Source: CBDCFT01 sp965216365
GTDB taxonomy: Bacteria > Pseudomonadota > Gammaproteobacteria > Arenicellales > CBDCFT01
Direction of reading: 5' to 3'
Assembly: GCA_965216365.1 (NCBI GenBank)
Contig: CBDCFT010000019.1
Span: 133,584 to 197,583 of the forward strand
DNA length: 64,000 nt
Part shown: positions 36,437 to 43,810 of the stretch, one piece after another
Layout: each line of letters starts with the position of its first letter
Position numbering within the stretch: position 1 is the first letter of the stretch
The notes under the pieces: model-generated
Databases searched by the model: none
Seen by the model: the letters and a program-made list of their open reading frames with translations, nothing else
What the model was told of the DNA's origin: nothing
Made by a program: the position numbers and the translations under genes

Positions 36437-36440
36437 GTTC

Positions 36441-36917
36441 ATGGAAGCGGTATCAATAGCCTCACGCCTAACTGGGTATCACCTGTCCACCGAAGCGTTG
36501 TGGAATGACGAATTGGTGCTGATCTGCCCTCCAACGCATACGTTGGCAGGCCGGGAAAAAGTGTCGCTTGAAGAGATTTCCGAATATCCGTTTATCAGCC
36601 GTGAAGAAGGTTCCGGCACCCGCGAAGTCACCGAAGATTATTTCAAAGAGCATGACGTGGATTTTTCCAATCTGAATGTTGCCATGCAACTCGGCAATCC
36701 CGAATCCATCAAAAGCGCCGTCGAAGCGGGACTCGGTGTCGCCATCCTGTCCGTTGCGACTCTGGAGAAAGAACTCAAACTCGGCACGCTGGCCGCGGTC
36801 AGCCTCGACCCTAAAATCTCACGGCCGTTTTCTATTGTTTATCAACGTCAACAATTCCGCCTGCGCGCCATCGAAGAGTTTATAGAGTTTATAAAATCAA
36901 AAAGTGAATCGGGTTAA
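36441..36917 (+). pseudogene. LysR-type regulator, 5'-truncated (effector domain only)
   Basis: The frame matches the C-terminal half of a LysR substrate-binding domain: WNDELVLICPPTHTLAG, YPFISREEGSGTRE and IKSAVEAGLGVAILS. The N-terminal winged helix and the first half of the effector domain are missing; the sequence to the left belongs to the IS110 relic. The first 30 bases read as non-LysR sequence, so the break is near 36470. It resembles the branch that includes CysB- and selenium-linked regulators, but the target is lost with the rest of the gene. Confidence 0.8.
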
Positions 36918-36926
36918 TCGCGGTAT

Positions 36927-37136
36927 TTAGGGCTGCTTAATTCTGCAAGTGTTCACCCCCAATAGAGCATAAGGTGGACACCAGCCAATGGCGGCTGTAC
37001 CAAGCATGACGGCGCCCACTACCAGCATTGCAATACCGAGCGCGCCCCCAATTCCTGCTAAAAGTGACCAGGCGATTAGTACAATTCCGACCGACACGCG
37101 AATAGCGCGATCAATGTTACCAACATTTTTCTGCAT
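36927..37136 (-). CDS. DUF2892 small membrane protein
   Basis: A 69-residue protein with QKNVGNIDRAIRVSVGIVLIAWSLL followed by a second membrane helix and GWCPPYALLGVNTC. This is the DUF2892 (YgaP-tail) type with two membrane segments and two conserved cysteines. I start at ATG 37136 behind GAGGTAA; longer readings add a nonconserved leader. It follows the Crp/Fnr gene in the same orientation and may be its target, as such pairs are common. Confidence 0.85.
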   Translation of the reverse strand: MQKNVGNIDRAIRVSVGIVLIAWSLLAGIGGALGIAMLVVGAVMLGTAAIGWCPPYALLGVNTCRIKQP

Positions 37137-37191
37137 GACATTTACCTCGATTAGAAATGATTGCATTTTATACAGCTCATTCAAGAGTGTC

Positions 37192-37206
37192 AGTGACAAA
37201 GTCACT
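37192..37206. promoter_or_regulatory. 15-bp perfect palindrome, candidate Crp/Fnr-family operator
   Basis: AGTGACAAAGTCACT lies between the Crp/Fnr gene and the DUF2892 gene, 56-70 bases upstream of the latter's ATG. Two 6-base arms around three bases are typical of dimeric-regulator operators. It does not match TTGAT-N4-ATCAA exactly. Confidence 0.5.
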
Positions 37207-37239
37207 CAATACTGAAAAAGTCAATTCGCTTGGAACCTG

Positions 37240-37917
37240 TTACTGTTTTGAGAGCTGCCATATGGCATTGTGGTCGATCAGCTCAATCTTTCCCCGACTT
37301 GTTGCTATTAGGCCACGGTCGGTGAAGTCCTTAAGCACACGGCTGATCACCTCCCGGGAGCTGCCAAGATCAGCCGCAAGCTCGGCATGAGTTATATCCA
37401 GACTGGACACTCCAGCTGATAACGATTTCTCAAATCTCTCGGCCAGGCGCACGTCCAACCTTTTAAAGGCAACTTCTTCAACCACCGCAATAATACTTCC
37501 CAGGCGACGGGACAGTAGACCAAATATGAACTGTTGCCATTGAGTATCGAGGCAAATCCAACTTTTTACTTTGTGCGCAGGAACGGCGACAGCGCGAATA
37601 GGAGTTTCGCTCACCGCCACAGCCGGGAAACCTTCATCATTCATAATACATGAAGCGGTTAACACACAGCCCTCGCCGGATTCAACCCGGTAAAGTGTGA
37701 CCTCACGACCACCTGGCGACAATTTGTACACCCGGCCAACACCGTCCAGGAGCAGAGCCAACTGTGCGCACTGCTCTCCCTCTTCGCAGATCGACACTTG
37801 CGCTGGCAGTTCAACGTATCGACACGCGTCATAGAACTCAGTAATAAATTTTTTTCCTGCCAGGGTAACGAAGGGGAATAGCAGCTCTAATTCCTTTTGG
37901 AATTGCCTGGTCATCAT
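37240..37917 (-). CDS. Crp/Fnr-family transcriptional regulator
   Basis: A 225-residue regulator: cyclic-nucleotide-binding-type beta barrel (about 25-140), dimer helix, and winged helix with AADLGSSREVISRVLKDF. The recognition helix keeps the E-x-x-S-R pattern used by FNR-type proteins to read TTGAT half-sites. The N-terminal iron-sulfur cysteine cluster of FNR is absent, so oxygen is probably not sensed directly. Best read as a YgaP-neighbour type regulator controlling DUF2892 and perhaps sulfur or redox genes. The 234-base gap to the right (37918-38151) holds attC sequence only. Confidence 0.87.
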   Translation of the reverse strand: MMTRQFQKELELLFPFVTLAGKKFITEFYDACRYVELPAQVSICEEGEQCAQLALLLDGVGRVYKLSPGGREVTLYRVESGEGCVLTASCIMNDEGFPAVAVSETPIRAVAVPAHKVKSWICLDTQWQQFIFGLLSRRLGSIIAVVEEVAFKRLDVRLAERFEKSLSAGVSSLDITHAELAADLGSSREVISRVLKDFTDRGLIATSRGKIELIDHNAIWQLSKQ

Positions 37918-38046
37918 GTTTAGCAGCCTGCTGGCGTAATATACATTGCTATTAAGCCAGAATTCCCCTCAGCACGCCAATGAGGATAATGTCCACAACA
38001 GCCATAAAAGGTCTGCTTCATTCACAAGCCACCGTCATCAATGTCA

Positions 38047-38110
38047 TCTCAACTACATTCGTACGCACCTATCGTGCTTGCACCCGCGGTGCTGGCGCCA
38101 TTTGTTATGC
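38047..38110 (-). other. attC site, left end of the cassette array
   Basis: On the minus strand it runs from GCATAAC (38110-38104) to GTTGAGA (38053-38047), 64 bp. GCACC/GGTGC pairs inside. It follows the 3' end of the VOC gene at 38152. The right-hand end box differs from GTTRRRY at its last position. Left of it (37918-38046) I see no further site. Confidence 0.6.
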
Positions 38111-38151
38111 ATCTTGTTTTAGTCAGCCCAACCTAGATTCATTGGACACCG

Positions 38152-38523
38152 CTATACATGCTGATCGACAAGGATTGGATTTCCGTCGGGGTCAACCGCT
38201 ACGAAACTCGCCGGACCTGTGGCGTTCTCGTCAGCTTCTGACAATAGCTCTACACCTTGAGCTTTCAATTGACGCTGTAGATCGCGAACGTCGGTGAATG
38301 TATCGAGTTGCCTCGCGTTATTGTCCCAGCCCGGATTGAAAGTTAATGTATTCTTTTCGAACATGCCCTGAAAAATACCAATTGTGTGATCGCCATTCTT
38401 TAGAATCAGCCAATTCTGCGAGGCATCTCCACCGAAAACCTTGAAGCCAAACTTTTCATAGAAAGCTCTCGAAGCTTCGACGTCTTTGACAGCCAGGCTG
38501 ATTGAAAATGCGCCAAGTTCCAT
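38152..38523 (-). CDS. VOC family protein (cassette 5)
   Basis: A 123-residue glyoxalase/bleomycin-resistance fold protein: FSISLAVKDVEASRAFYEKFGF, and a C-terminal half with DPDGNPILVDQHV. The final metal-ligand position is an acidic/His-containing strand, and H at the extreme C-terminus is unusual. AAGGAGTGA precedes the ATG. It is the fifth and last cassette, bounded by attC sites at 38047 and 38563. Chemistry unknown; VOC members of cassettes are often linked to small toxic molecules. Confidence 0.85.
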   Translation of the reverse strand: MELGAFSISLAVKDVEASRAFYEKFGFKVFGGDASQNWLILKNGDHTIGIFQGMFEKNTLTFNPGWDNNARQLDTFTDVRDLQRQLKAQGVELLSEADENATGPASFVAVDPDGNPILVDQHV

Positions 38524-38562
38524 GGTTCACTCCTTTATAAATTTGATACTGTGGGGTTGGAT

Positions 38563-38647
38563 GCATAACGTGGAGCTAGCTTGCAACGGCTTTTATCCCC
38601 ATGGAGGGGGAGAAAAGGCGTTTGTCGGCTTGAGTGATTTGTTATAC
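38563..38647 (-). other. attC site between cassettes 5 and 4
   Basis: On the minus strand: GTATAAC, AAATCACTCAAGCCGAC, a variable centre, GCCGTTGCAAG, then GTTATGC (38647 to 38563, 85 bp). The CTCAAGCCG and GCCGTT-type inner boxes and the R boxes fit the attC plan well. Confidence 0.85.
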
Positions 38648-38667
38648 TGCCGGCCTGCCTGTGCTTG

Positions 38668-39039
38668 TTAGGCCTCAGGTTCATGACAAACCACTTCGAT
38701 GTTATGTCCGTCCGGACCGATGACGAAAGCAGCATAGTAGTTTGAGTGGTATTGCGGGCGAAGACCAGGTGCACCATTGTCTTTAGCTCCCGCCTCAATA
38801 GCCGCCCTGTAGAAGTTTTCGACTTGCCCGCGATTCGCGGCCTTGAAGGCCAAGTGTAAATGCGTCGCCGCCTCCTCGACTCGGCGGATGCACAGTGATG
38901 CATTGCTGTCAGGACAACAAAACTCAACACCAAGCGACCCCTCCGAAGCTATAGTTACGCCGAGCGGTTTGAGCGCCTTGAGGAAAAAGGCCTTGCTCGT
39001 TGCATAGTCGCTGACTCCAAACACGACGTGATCGAACAT
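38668..39039 (-). CDS. VOC family protein (cassette 4)
   Basis: A 123-residue VOC protein. H4 (MFDHVVFGV), H83 region in THLHLAFKA and E (NIEVVCHEPEA) near the C-terminus are metal-ligand candidates. It is not close to cassette 5 beyond the fold. AGGAGAAC precedes the ATG, directly behind the GTTAGGC junction. The stop codon overlaps a second GCCTAAC-like string. Confidence 0.87.
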   Translation of the reverse strand: MFDHVVFGVSDYATSKAFFLKALKPLGVTIASEGSLGVEFCCPDSNASLCIRRVEEAATHLHLAFKAANRGQVENFYRAAIEAGAKDNGAPGLRPQYHSNYYAAFVIGPDGHNIEVVCHEPEA

Positions 39040-39070
39040 AGTTCTCCTGAACCTCGAGTATCTCGGTGAG

Positions 39071-39133
39071 GCCTAACGTTTGAACTAAACGGCGTGTGCG
39101 CAGCACACGTCTGATTTAAGTGACTTGTTAAGC
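39071..39133 (-). other. attC site between cassettes 4 and 3
   Basis: A textbook short attC of 63 bp: on the minus strand GCTTAAC, AAGTCACTTAAATCAGACG, a GTGTGC...GCACAC stem, CGTTTAGTTCAAAC, GTTAGGC. Both R boxes match the RYYYAAC/GTTRRRY consensus. Confidence 0.92.
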
Positions 39134-39134
39134 A

Positions 39135-39743
39135 TTACCAGCTGCAAGTTTCCCGAAGTGGTTTAATTGCATTTTCTAAACCAGCAGTATTAAAGATAGC
39201 TGTTACAGGACTCTCATTGTAGGGAGTTACCTGAGCAACTAATTTTGGTGAAGTTAGCATTTCTTTTAAGAAAGGTATTGGCTTACGATGGAAAGATGCC
39301 TTTTTATCAGTAGACATACTCCATCTTTGTGTAACTGCCTTGTTAGTGCCAACTCGTGTAAGTACGTCCGCTTCACTACCAAGGTAATCATTCCAACCTA
39401 TGTAAAGTTCTGTAGTGTTACTTTTGCATCTTGCGACTAGAAACACTGAATTACCCCATCTATTTTGACCCGAATCTGCATCAAGAACTAATGTAACAGT
39501 TTTCGAGTCATCAATTGGATTTACATCTACGGATACTTTCCATTTTCCTTTACCTGCTATGGTCGTCGGTTGCACTTGCCGACCATTAAGGTTTTTATTT
39601 TTTGCTAAATTGTCAAAGCACTCTAGGCGAGCCAAGTCTCCATCAATAACAGCGCATTTAGCGAATTCTTTATCATCTATTGCTGGGGTGGCTTGTTCTG
39701 AAAAGGCAAGTACAACAGCCAATAGAAAAATTTTCTTAAACAT
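39135..39743 (-). CDS. Exported VasI/TagO-like protein (cassette 3)
   Basis: A 202-residue protein with signal peptide (FKKIFLLAVVLAFSEQA, cut near ATPA) and the pattern of the VasI family: CAVIDGDLARLECFDNLA, VNPIDDSKTVTLVLDA, VARCKSNTTELYIGWNDYLG, VTQRWSMSTDKKASF. VasI/TagO proteins are associated with type VI secretion in some bacteria but also occur alone in phages and mobile DNA. No other T6SS gene is in the window. AAGGAGAT precedes the ATG, and attC sites bound it on both sides. Confidence 0.8.
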   Translation of the reverse strand: MFKKIFLLAVVLAFSEQATPAIDDKEFAKCAVIDGDLARLECFDNLAKNKNLNGRQVQPTTIAGKGKWKVSVDVNPIDDSKTVTLVLDADSGQNRWGNSVFLVARCKSNTTELYIGWNDYLGSEADVLTRVGTNKAVTQRWSMSTDKKASFHRKPIPFLKEMLTSPKLVAQVTPYNESPVTAIFNTAGLENAIKPLRETCSW

Positions 39744-39764
39744 ACTTCGACATCTCCTTGTGAT

Positions 39765-39825
39765 GCTTAACGCGAGCGATCAGCGGCCAGCGTTTTCACT
39801 GGTCCGCTGCATCGCCTTGTTGGGA
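39765..39825 (-). other. attC site between cassettes 3 and 2
   Basis: 61 bp; on the minus strand TCCCAAC, AAGGCGATGCAGCGGACCAG, short loop, CTGGCCGCTGATCGCTCGC, GTTAAGC. CAGCGG-type arms pair over about 10 bp. Confidence 0.92.
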
Positions 39826-39873
39826 TGATTGTTGGCCATGAGAGGCCTCCAAGGTTCCGTTGCATTGCCGATG

Positions 39874-40335
39874 CTATCTCGTCAACTCCCGCACTTCGAC
39901 ACAGAGTGACAAAGGAATCTCTCCGAGGTGCGCTGCTTCAATCATGGGCATGATGTTTCTTCCGAGAGTGTCCCCGTTGCGCCAGCGCTCCAGAAGTGCC
40001 CTGGGTTCAATGAAGGTCCCCGGGAGTTCCTCAGGCTCGAATTTGAGCCATACTGCACGGCCCCAGCACCTTCGAGCCGGAACAAACTCTGACCAAGTAG
40101 AGATCGGGTATTCCTGTGCGTATGCGTCTTCATCAAACTCCCGGAAATCGAATAGGGCTACTCCTCCGATGTGTCGGACAAACGGATAGTTGTCGGGGCC
40201 AGCTGCGGTTCCCCAGCGCTCTTCGTCAGGGATCGGGGACTCAGGTAGTATCGCTCCGGTGGCTTCAATCAACGTATAGCGGTCCACCGAAGTCGTGTGC
40301 CACACGCCATGCCGAAGGAAGTCCGGGAAGCTCAC
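39874..40335 (-). CDS. Hypothetical cassette protein (cassette 2)
   Basis: A 153-residue soluble protein beginning at GTG 40335 right after the attC junction (MSFPDFLRHGVWHTTSVDRY), rich in Trp, Arg and acidic residues, with RHIGGVALFDFREFDEDAY in the middle. Immunity-like or SUKH-type proteins come to mind from composition, but I cannot assign a family. The frame has no in-frame ATG near the 5' end, so GTG is the only reasonable start. Confidence 0.7.
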   Translation of the reverse strand: MSFPDFLRHGVWHTTSVDRYTLIEATGAILPESPIPDEERWGTAAGPDNYPFVRHIGGVALFDFREFDEDAYAQEYPISTWSEFVPARRCWGRAVWLKFEPEELPGTFIEPRALLERWRNGDTLGRNIMPMIEAAHLGEIPLSLCVEVRELTR

Positions 40336-40342
40336 CTACCAG

Positions 40343-40417
40343 GCCCAACGCTCCGCATAACCGGCTGGCAATGGAGCGCAGCGGAATTGCCAGTCCGAGT
40401 TGATGCGGTTGTTAGGA
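40343..40417 (-). other. attC site between cassettes 2 and 1
   Basis: 75 bp; on the minus strand TCCTAAC (its TAA is the stop codon of the HNH gene), AACCGCATCAACTCGG, ACTGGCAATTCC...ATTGCCAG stem, CCGGTTATGCGGAGC, GTTGGGC. Long inner-box pairing makes this the clearest site of the array. Confidence 0.92.
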
Positions 40418-41125
40418 GTCATTTGTTTTTTTTAAAATAATATCCATTACGGGCTTGTTTCCACGTTGCGAATTGCAATGCAAGCAAGAGGTAATTAAGT
40501 TGTCGTAGGAATTATCACCGCCTTTGGACACAGGTTGAATGTGATCAAGAGTTGCGGAAAAGCGTGTAAGCTGTTTCTTGCAGTAATGGCATTTAAATTC
40601 GTCTCTCTCAAAGACTTTAAGTCGATTTTCCGCTACGTTGTAATAATCGAGTTCTTTGGTTTCTTCAATTGGTTGTTTTTCTGCATTTGATTTCACCTTC
40701 TCTCTTTCTATGCACGATGGGATTTCATCCGGTAGATGAACTTTATACAGAGAACCGGCATGAGTCACATCCCCCGCCAAGGAGATCGCACCTTTTTCCT
40801 GGAGCCCCTTTAATGCCAGACGAACCGAATGGGGACTCAATGAATCTTTTCCCTTGTGCTGTGAGGCCGTGATATTTGTTAAGGAAGCTTGGCCAACACG
40901 AATATATTGTTGACCGTTCTGCAAAATTGAATGGCGAAAGAGATGCCAATATATCACTCCCTCAATAGGAGAAAGATCTGGAAGCAGGAAATCCACAATC
41001 GAACACACTATTGAAGGTATCTCAAGTGCATCAAAGTTCTTGACGAATTGCACATCTTCTTCTGTTTGATTTTCCGTCTCTAATTCATCCAGCAATTCTC
41101 GGATTTTATTGATGCGGTCTCTCAT
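40412..41125 (-). CDS. Winged-helix plus HNH endonuclease protein (cassette 1)
   Basis: A 237-residue protein. Residues about 55-130 look like a winged helix (GQASLTNITASQHKG..., SPHSVRLALKGLQEKGAISL) and 165-237 form an HNH nuclease: CHYCKK, the catalytic His in DHIQPVSKGGDNSYDNL, and CLHCNSQRG completing a zinc ribbon. Free HNH genes occur in defence and mobile systems; the fused helix part may target DNA. It is the first cassette after the 51-bp repeat. Role in defence is a guess. Confidence 0.88.
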   Translation of the reverse strand: MRDRINKIRELLDELETENQTEEDVQFVKNFDALEIPSIVCSIVDFLLPDLSPIEGVIYWHLFRHSILQNGQQYIRVGQASLTNITASQHKGKDSLSPHSVRLALKGLQEKGAISLAGDVTHAGSLYKVHLPDEIPSCIEREKVKSNAEKQPIEETKELDYYNVAENRLKVFERDEFKCHYCKKQLTRFSATLDHIQPVSKGGDNSYDNLITSCLHCNSQRGNKPVMDIILKKTNDS

Positions 41126-41147
41126 GTCTTCTTTAGACTCCTAACAG

Positions 41148-41198
41148 TGAGTAGACAGCACATTGCTGTGTTTTAACACAGCATGTTGCTGTATATCC
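41148..41198 (-). repeat. 51-bp palindromic repeat, copy 2, at 5' edge of the cassette array
   Basis: Identical in all 51 positions to 12654-12704 in inverted orientation. On the minus strand it runs directly into CTGTTAGGA, the GTTRRRY junction (41145-41139) of cassette 1, then the HNH gene. Similarity extends about 15-20 bases further upstream with changes. A second TCCTAAC box lies at 41276-41270, so the whole of 41139-41276 may be one recombination site. The rest of the 244-base gap (41277-41369) shows nothing I can name. Confidence 0.85.
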
Positions 41199-41369
41199 CG
41201 CAAATTTGAATCTCGTAGCGTAGCCATGCGTTACCGCTTCGACTGTTTTTTGTCTTTTTCAAACAACATGTTAGGAGTTATACCTCAAAATATTATTAGC
41301 AAAGGCCAGGCGGGGAAACACAGCAACCTGCGTCGTTATTCAATATAACTGTAATTATAGACAGTATTG

Positions 41370-42029
41370 CTACAAAACATCCGTTCTTGAGCGTGAACAA
41401 ATACCCGACTCAACAGCCATAACCGCGGCTTCGACGCGGGAGTGCACGCTGAGTTTTCGCAGGATGGCTTTGACATGCAGTTTTACCGTGCCGTCGGAAA
41501 TATCGAGATCGCGGGCAATCATTTTGTTGCTTTGGCCTTCCGCAAGGTGGCACAGGATTTCGTGTTCTCGAGGTGTCAGACTGTCAAATGGTGTTGACTG
41601 TTCTTTTTCTTCACGGTCACCGTGTTTGACCAGGTTCGCCAATGCGCCGGTCAACCCCGGCGCGACGACAGTTTTTCCCGCCACGATTTCTTTCAATGCA
41701 AGCACCAGTTCGTCCGGCTCCATGTCTTTCAACAAATAGCCACTGGCGCCGGAACGCAGACATTCGGCAAGGTCGTCTTCGCCTGTGCTGGTAGTTAACA
41801 TGACGACAGGTAACTCTGCATGTTTTTCATGCAAAGTTTGCAGTACTTCAATACCGCCGGTTTCGGGCATGCGCAAATCGAGCAGTACGACGTCTGGTTT
41901 GACATCCGCTACCATGCGTATGCCTTCACGGCCTTCACCGGATGAAAGCACCTGGATACCGCGCCGTTCAAGCAGCCCTTCCAATCCAACTCTAAACAAT
42001 GAGTGATCGTCTATTACCAGTATTTTCAT
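41370..42029 (-). CDS. NarL-like LuxR-family response regulator
   Basis: A 219-residue regulator: receiver domain with phospho-Asp in VVLLDLRMPETGG (about 53), Thr in MLTTST, Lys in LLKDMEP, and a LuxR helix-turn-helix LTPREHEILCHLAEGQSNKMIARDLDISDGTVKLHVKAILRKL. Its start overlaps the kinase stop by one base (TGATG). The NarL-like sequence and NarX-like partner suggest nitrate/nitrite-linked control, which is inference since no nitrate reductase genes are in view. Confidence 0.9.
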   Translation of the reverse strand: MKILVIDDHSLFRVGLEGLLERRGIQVLSSGEGREGIRMVADVKPDVVLLDLRMPETGGIEVLQTLHEKHAELPVVMLTTSTGEDDLAECLRSGASGYLLKDMEPDELVLALKEIVAGKTVVAPGLTGALANLVKHGDREEKEQSTPFDSLTPREHEILCHLAEGQSNKMIARDLDISDGTVKLHVKAILRKLSVHSRVEAAVMAVESGICSRSRTDVL

Positions 42030-43627
42030 CAGGCAACGTTTCTCTCGGGTTGAGTTATGTTTATTTTACCCGGTGTCGGGATTATGAGCTCTATACGCGT
42101 GCCCTCATCCGGTTCGCTATCGATGCGCACTTCCCCGCCAATTTTTTTTCCACGTTCCTGCATTATAGATAGTCCGATATGTTCGCCAGGTTTATTCGAC
42201 AGTATAGGTTGATCGAAACCCCTACCATCATCTTCAATCAACACACGATGTGTTCCGTCGGCGCCACTGCGTAACAGTATGCGTACAGCGCTGGCATCGC
42301 TGTGTTTGCGGCAATTGGTAAGCGCCTCTTGAACGATACGTACAATCTGCATATCCCATTCACCGGACAAGTCGATTTTTTCATTCCATTCGTTCTGAAT
42401 AAATACCGGAATGTCAGTCTGTTTGCGAAAACGTGATGCGGCCGCTTCGATAGCGGGCAACAAACCTCGCTTGTCTATCGGCGCACGAAAATGGGCAATC
42501 AGTTCACGTAGTTCCGCATAGGCCTCGTCCATACTGGCTTCGAGCCGTTCCATCACTTCCCAAACCGCGGATTCGTCGTTTTGATGCAGAGTCTCGTCCA
42601 ACACCCTCACTTGAAATCGCAGGCTGGCCAGTGTTTGCGCCAATGAATCATGTAACTCATTCGACAACTGCGTTCGCGCTTCGATACGCGATATGCGTTC
42701 CTGCTCTTTATCCAGACGAAGTTTTTCAACCGCAATACCCAACTGACGACCGATACTACTGAGCATTTCTTTCATGTCGCTGGAAAGTGGTGCACTGTCC
42801 GCATCAACGTAAAGTTTGTACTGACCCAGGACACGATCATGATGTTGCAGCGGAATTTCAATCGCGCTGAGATTATCCGGTGCAGTTTGATTGAGCATTT
42901 CGACCCTCGTCAAATGCGACGATACCGGCGTGTCTGCCATATCGTTATCAAAGCCAACACTTTGTACCAGTCGCGATTTGTCGTTACCCGAACGCAGATA
43001 AACACGTCCTGCTTTTGCACCGATAGCATCTTTTAGTGCATGTAAAAAATTGCCGACCAGCTCGTCGATATCCGCCGACACGCTAATGCCCGATGCAACG
43101 TCATGCAGCAGTTGAAGCGATTGTGATTTTACCGCGAGTCGTTCGGCCTGGCGCCGCAGTTGCCCTTCGACATCCACGGCCAGGGACTCCAGCCATTCCG
43201 CCAACCGGTTAATGTCATCGCTCAGTCCCGCATATTCGGAGTCATCAGTCACAGGGACACGCGCGGAAAAATCGCCCTGACGAATTTCCGATGCCCACTT
43301 GCGAACACGGGTTAAGGGATCGAAATAACAACGACGCGCGCAGGCCAGGGCCGCGATAGTGAAACCTAAAAGCGCAAGCACACATAACACCTGCAAAAAC
43401 CACAATAAACCCGCCACTTGTGGAAACGCCACCATAAACCCGCCCAGCGCCCCGGCCAAAACCGCAGCAGTGACTAAACCGGAAAATATCCGCATCATCT
43501 TGCGGCGCGACATGACCTGCTCCTCCGCCGACCAGCCAATCGGTCGCGGTATCCACTCGCGATACCAGCGCGTTAAGCGGTCTTTGAAGGTTGCGGACGA
43601 ATTATGATTAGCGGAACTACCCTGCAT
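42029..43627 (-). CDS. NarX-like histidine kinase (HisKA_3 type)
   Basis: A 532-residue kinase with two adjacent membrane segments (about 48-95) and only a short external loop, a HAMP region (LTRVRKWASEIRQGDFSARVP), a GAF-like domain (about 175-300), the HisKA_3 dimerisation helix with LSNELHDSLAQTLASLRFQVR and an ATPase domain with DDGRGFD and HIGLSIMQERGKKIGG. The large NarX periplasmic sensor is missing, so a cytoplasmic GAF signal is more likely. Cotranscribed with the NarL-like gene. Confidence 0.9.
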   Translation of the reverse strand: MQGSSANHNSSATFKDRLTRWYREWIPRPIGWSAEEQVMSRRKMMRIFSGLVTAAVLAGALGGFMVAFPQVAGLLWFLQVLCVLALLGFTIAALACARRCYFDPLTRVRKWASEIRQGDFSARVPVTDDSEYAGLSDDINRLAEWLESLAVDVEGQLRRQAERLAVKSQSLQLLHDVASGISVSADIDELVGNFLHALKDAIGAKAGRVYLRSGNDKSRLVQSVGFDNDMADTPVSSHLTRVEMLNQTAPDNLSAIEIPLQHHDRVLGQYKLYVDADSAPLSSDMKEMLSSIGRQLGIAVEKLRLDKEQERISRIEARTQLSNELHDSLAQTLASLRFQVRVLDETLHQNDESAVWEVMERLEASMDEAYAELRELIAHFRAPIDKRGLLPAIEAAASRFRKQTDIPVFIQNEWNEKIDLSGEWDMQIVRIVQEALTNCRKHSDASAVRILLRSGADGTHRVLIEDDGRGFDQPILSNKPGEHIGLSIMQERGKKIGGEVRIDSEPDEGTRIELIIPTPGKINITQPERNVA

Positions 43628-43810
43628 CGGGTTTGTCTGTTGCGACTTAGGCGAATATAAACAACTGTATTATACCAGCGCACGGAGTTAGGTTCTGGGG
43701 CCATACCTCGTGATCGGCGGTATAATCAGCGACATGAATATTGCTATCAAATCTCATTTTGTTTGAAATTTTCGAACCAAACGCCGAGAGAAACGCGAAA
43801 ATCAGACGTT

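Noticed and set aside
37240..37917. Oxygen-sensing FNR protein
   Set aside because: N-terminal cysteine cluster needed for the iron-sulfur centre is missing.
39135..39743. Type VI secretion locus suggested by the VasI-like gene
   Set aside because: No Tss, Hcp, VgrG or ClpV genes in the window; the gene is bounded by attC sites.
32522..41125. A classical defence island
   Set aside because: Only one nuclease-like gene (HNH) is present; no restriction, abortive infection or CRISPR genes are recognisable.
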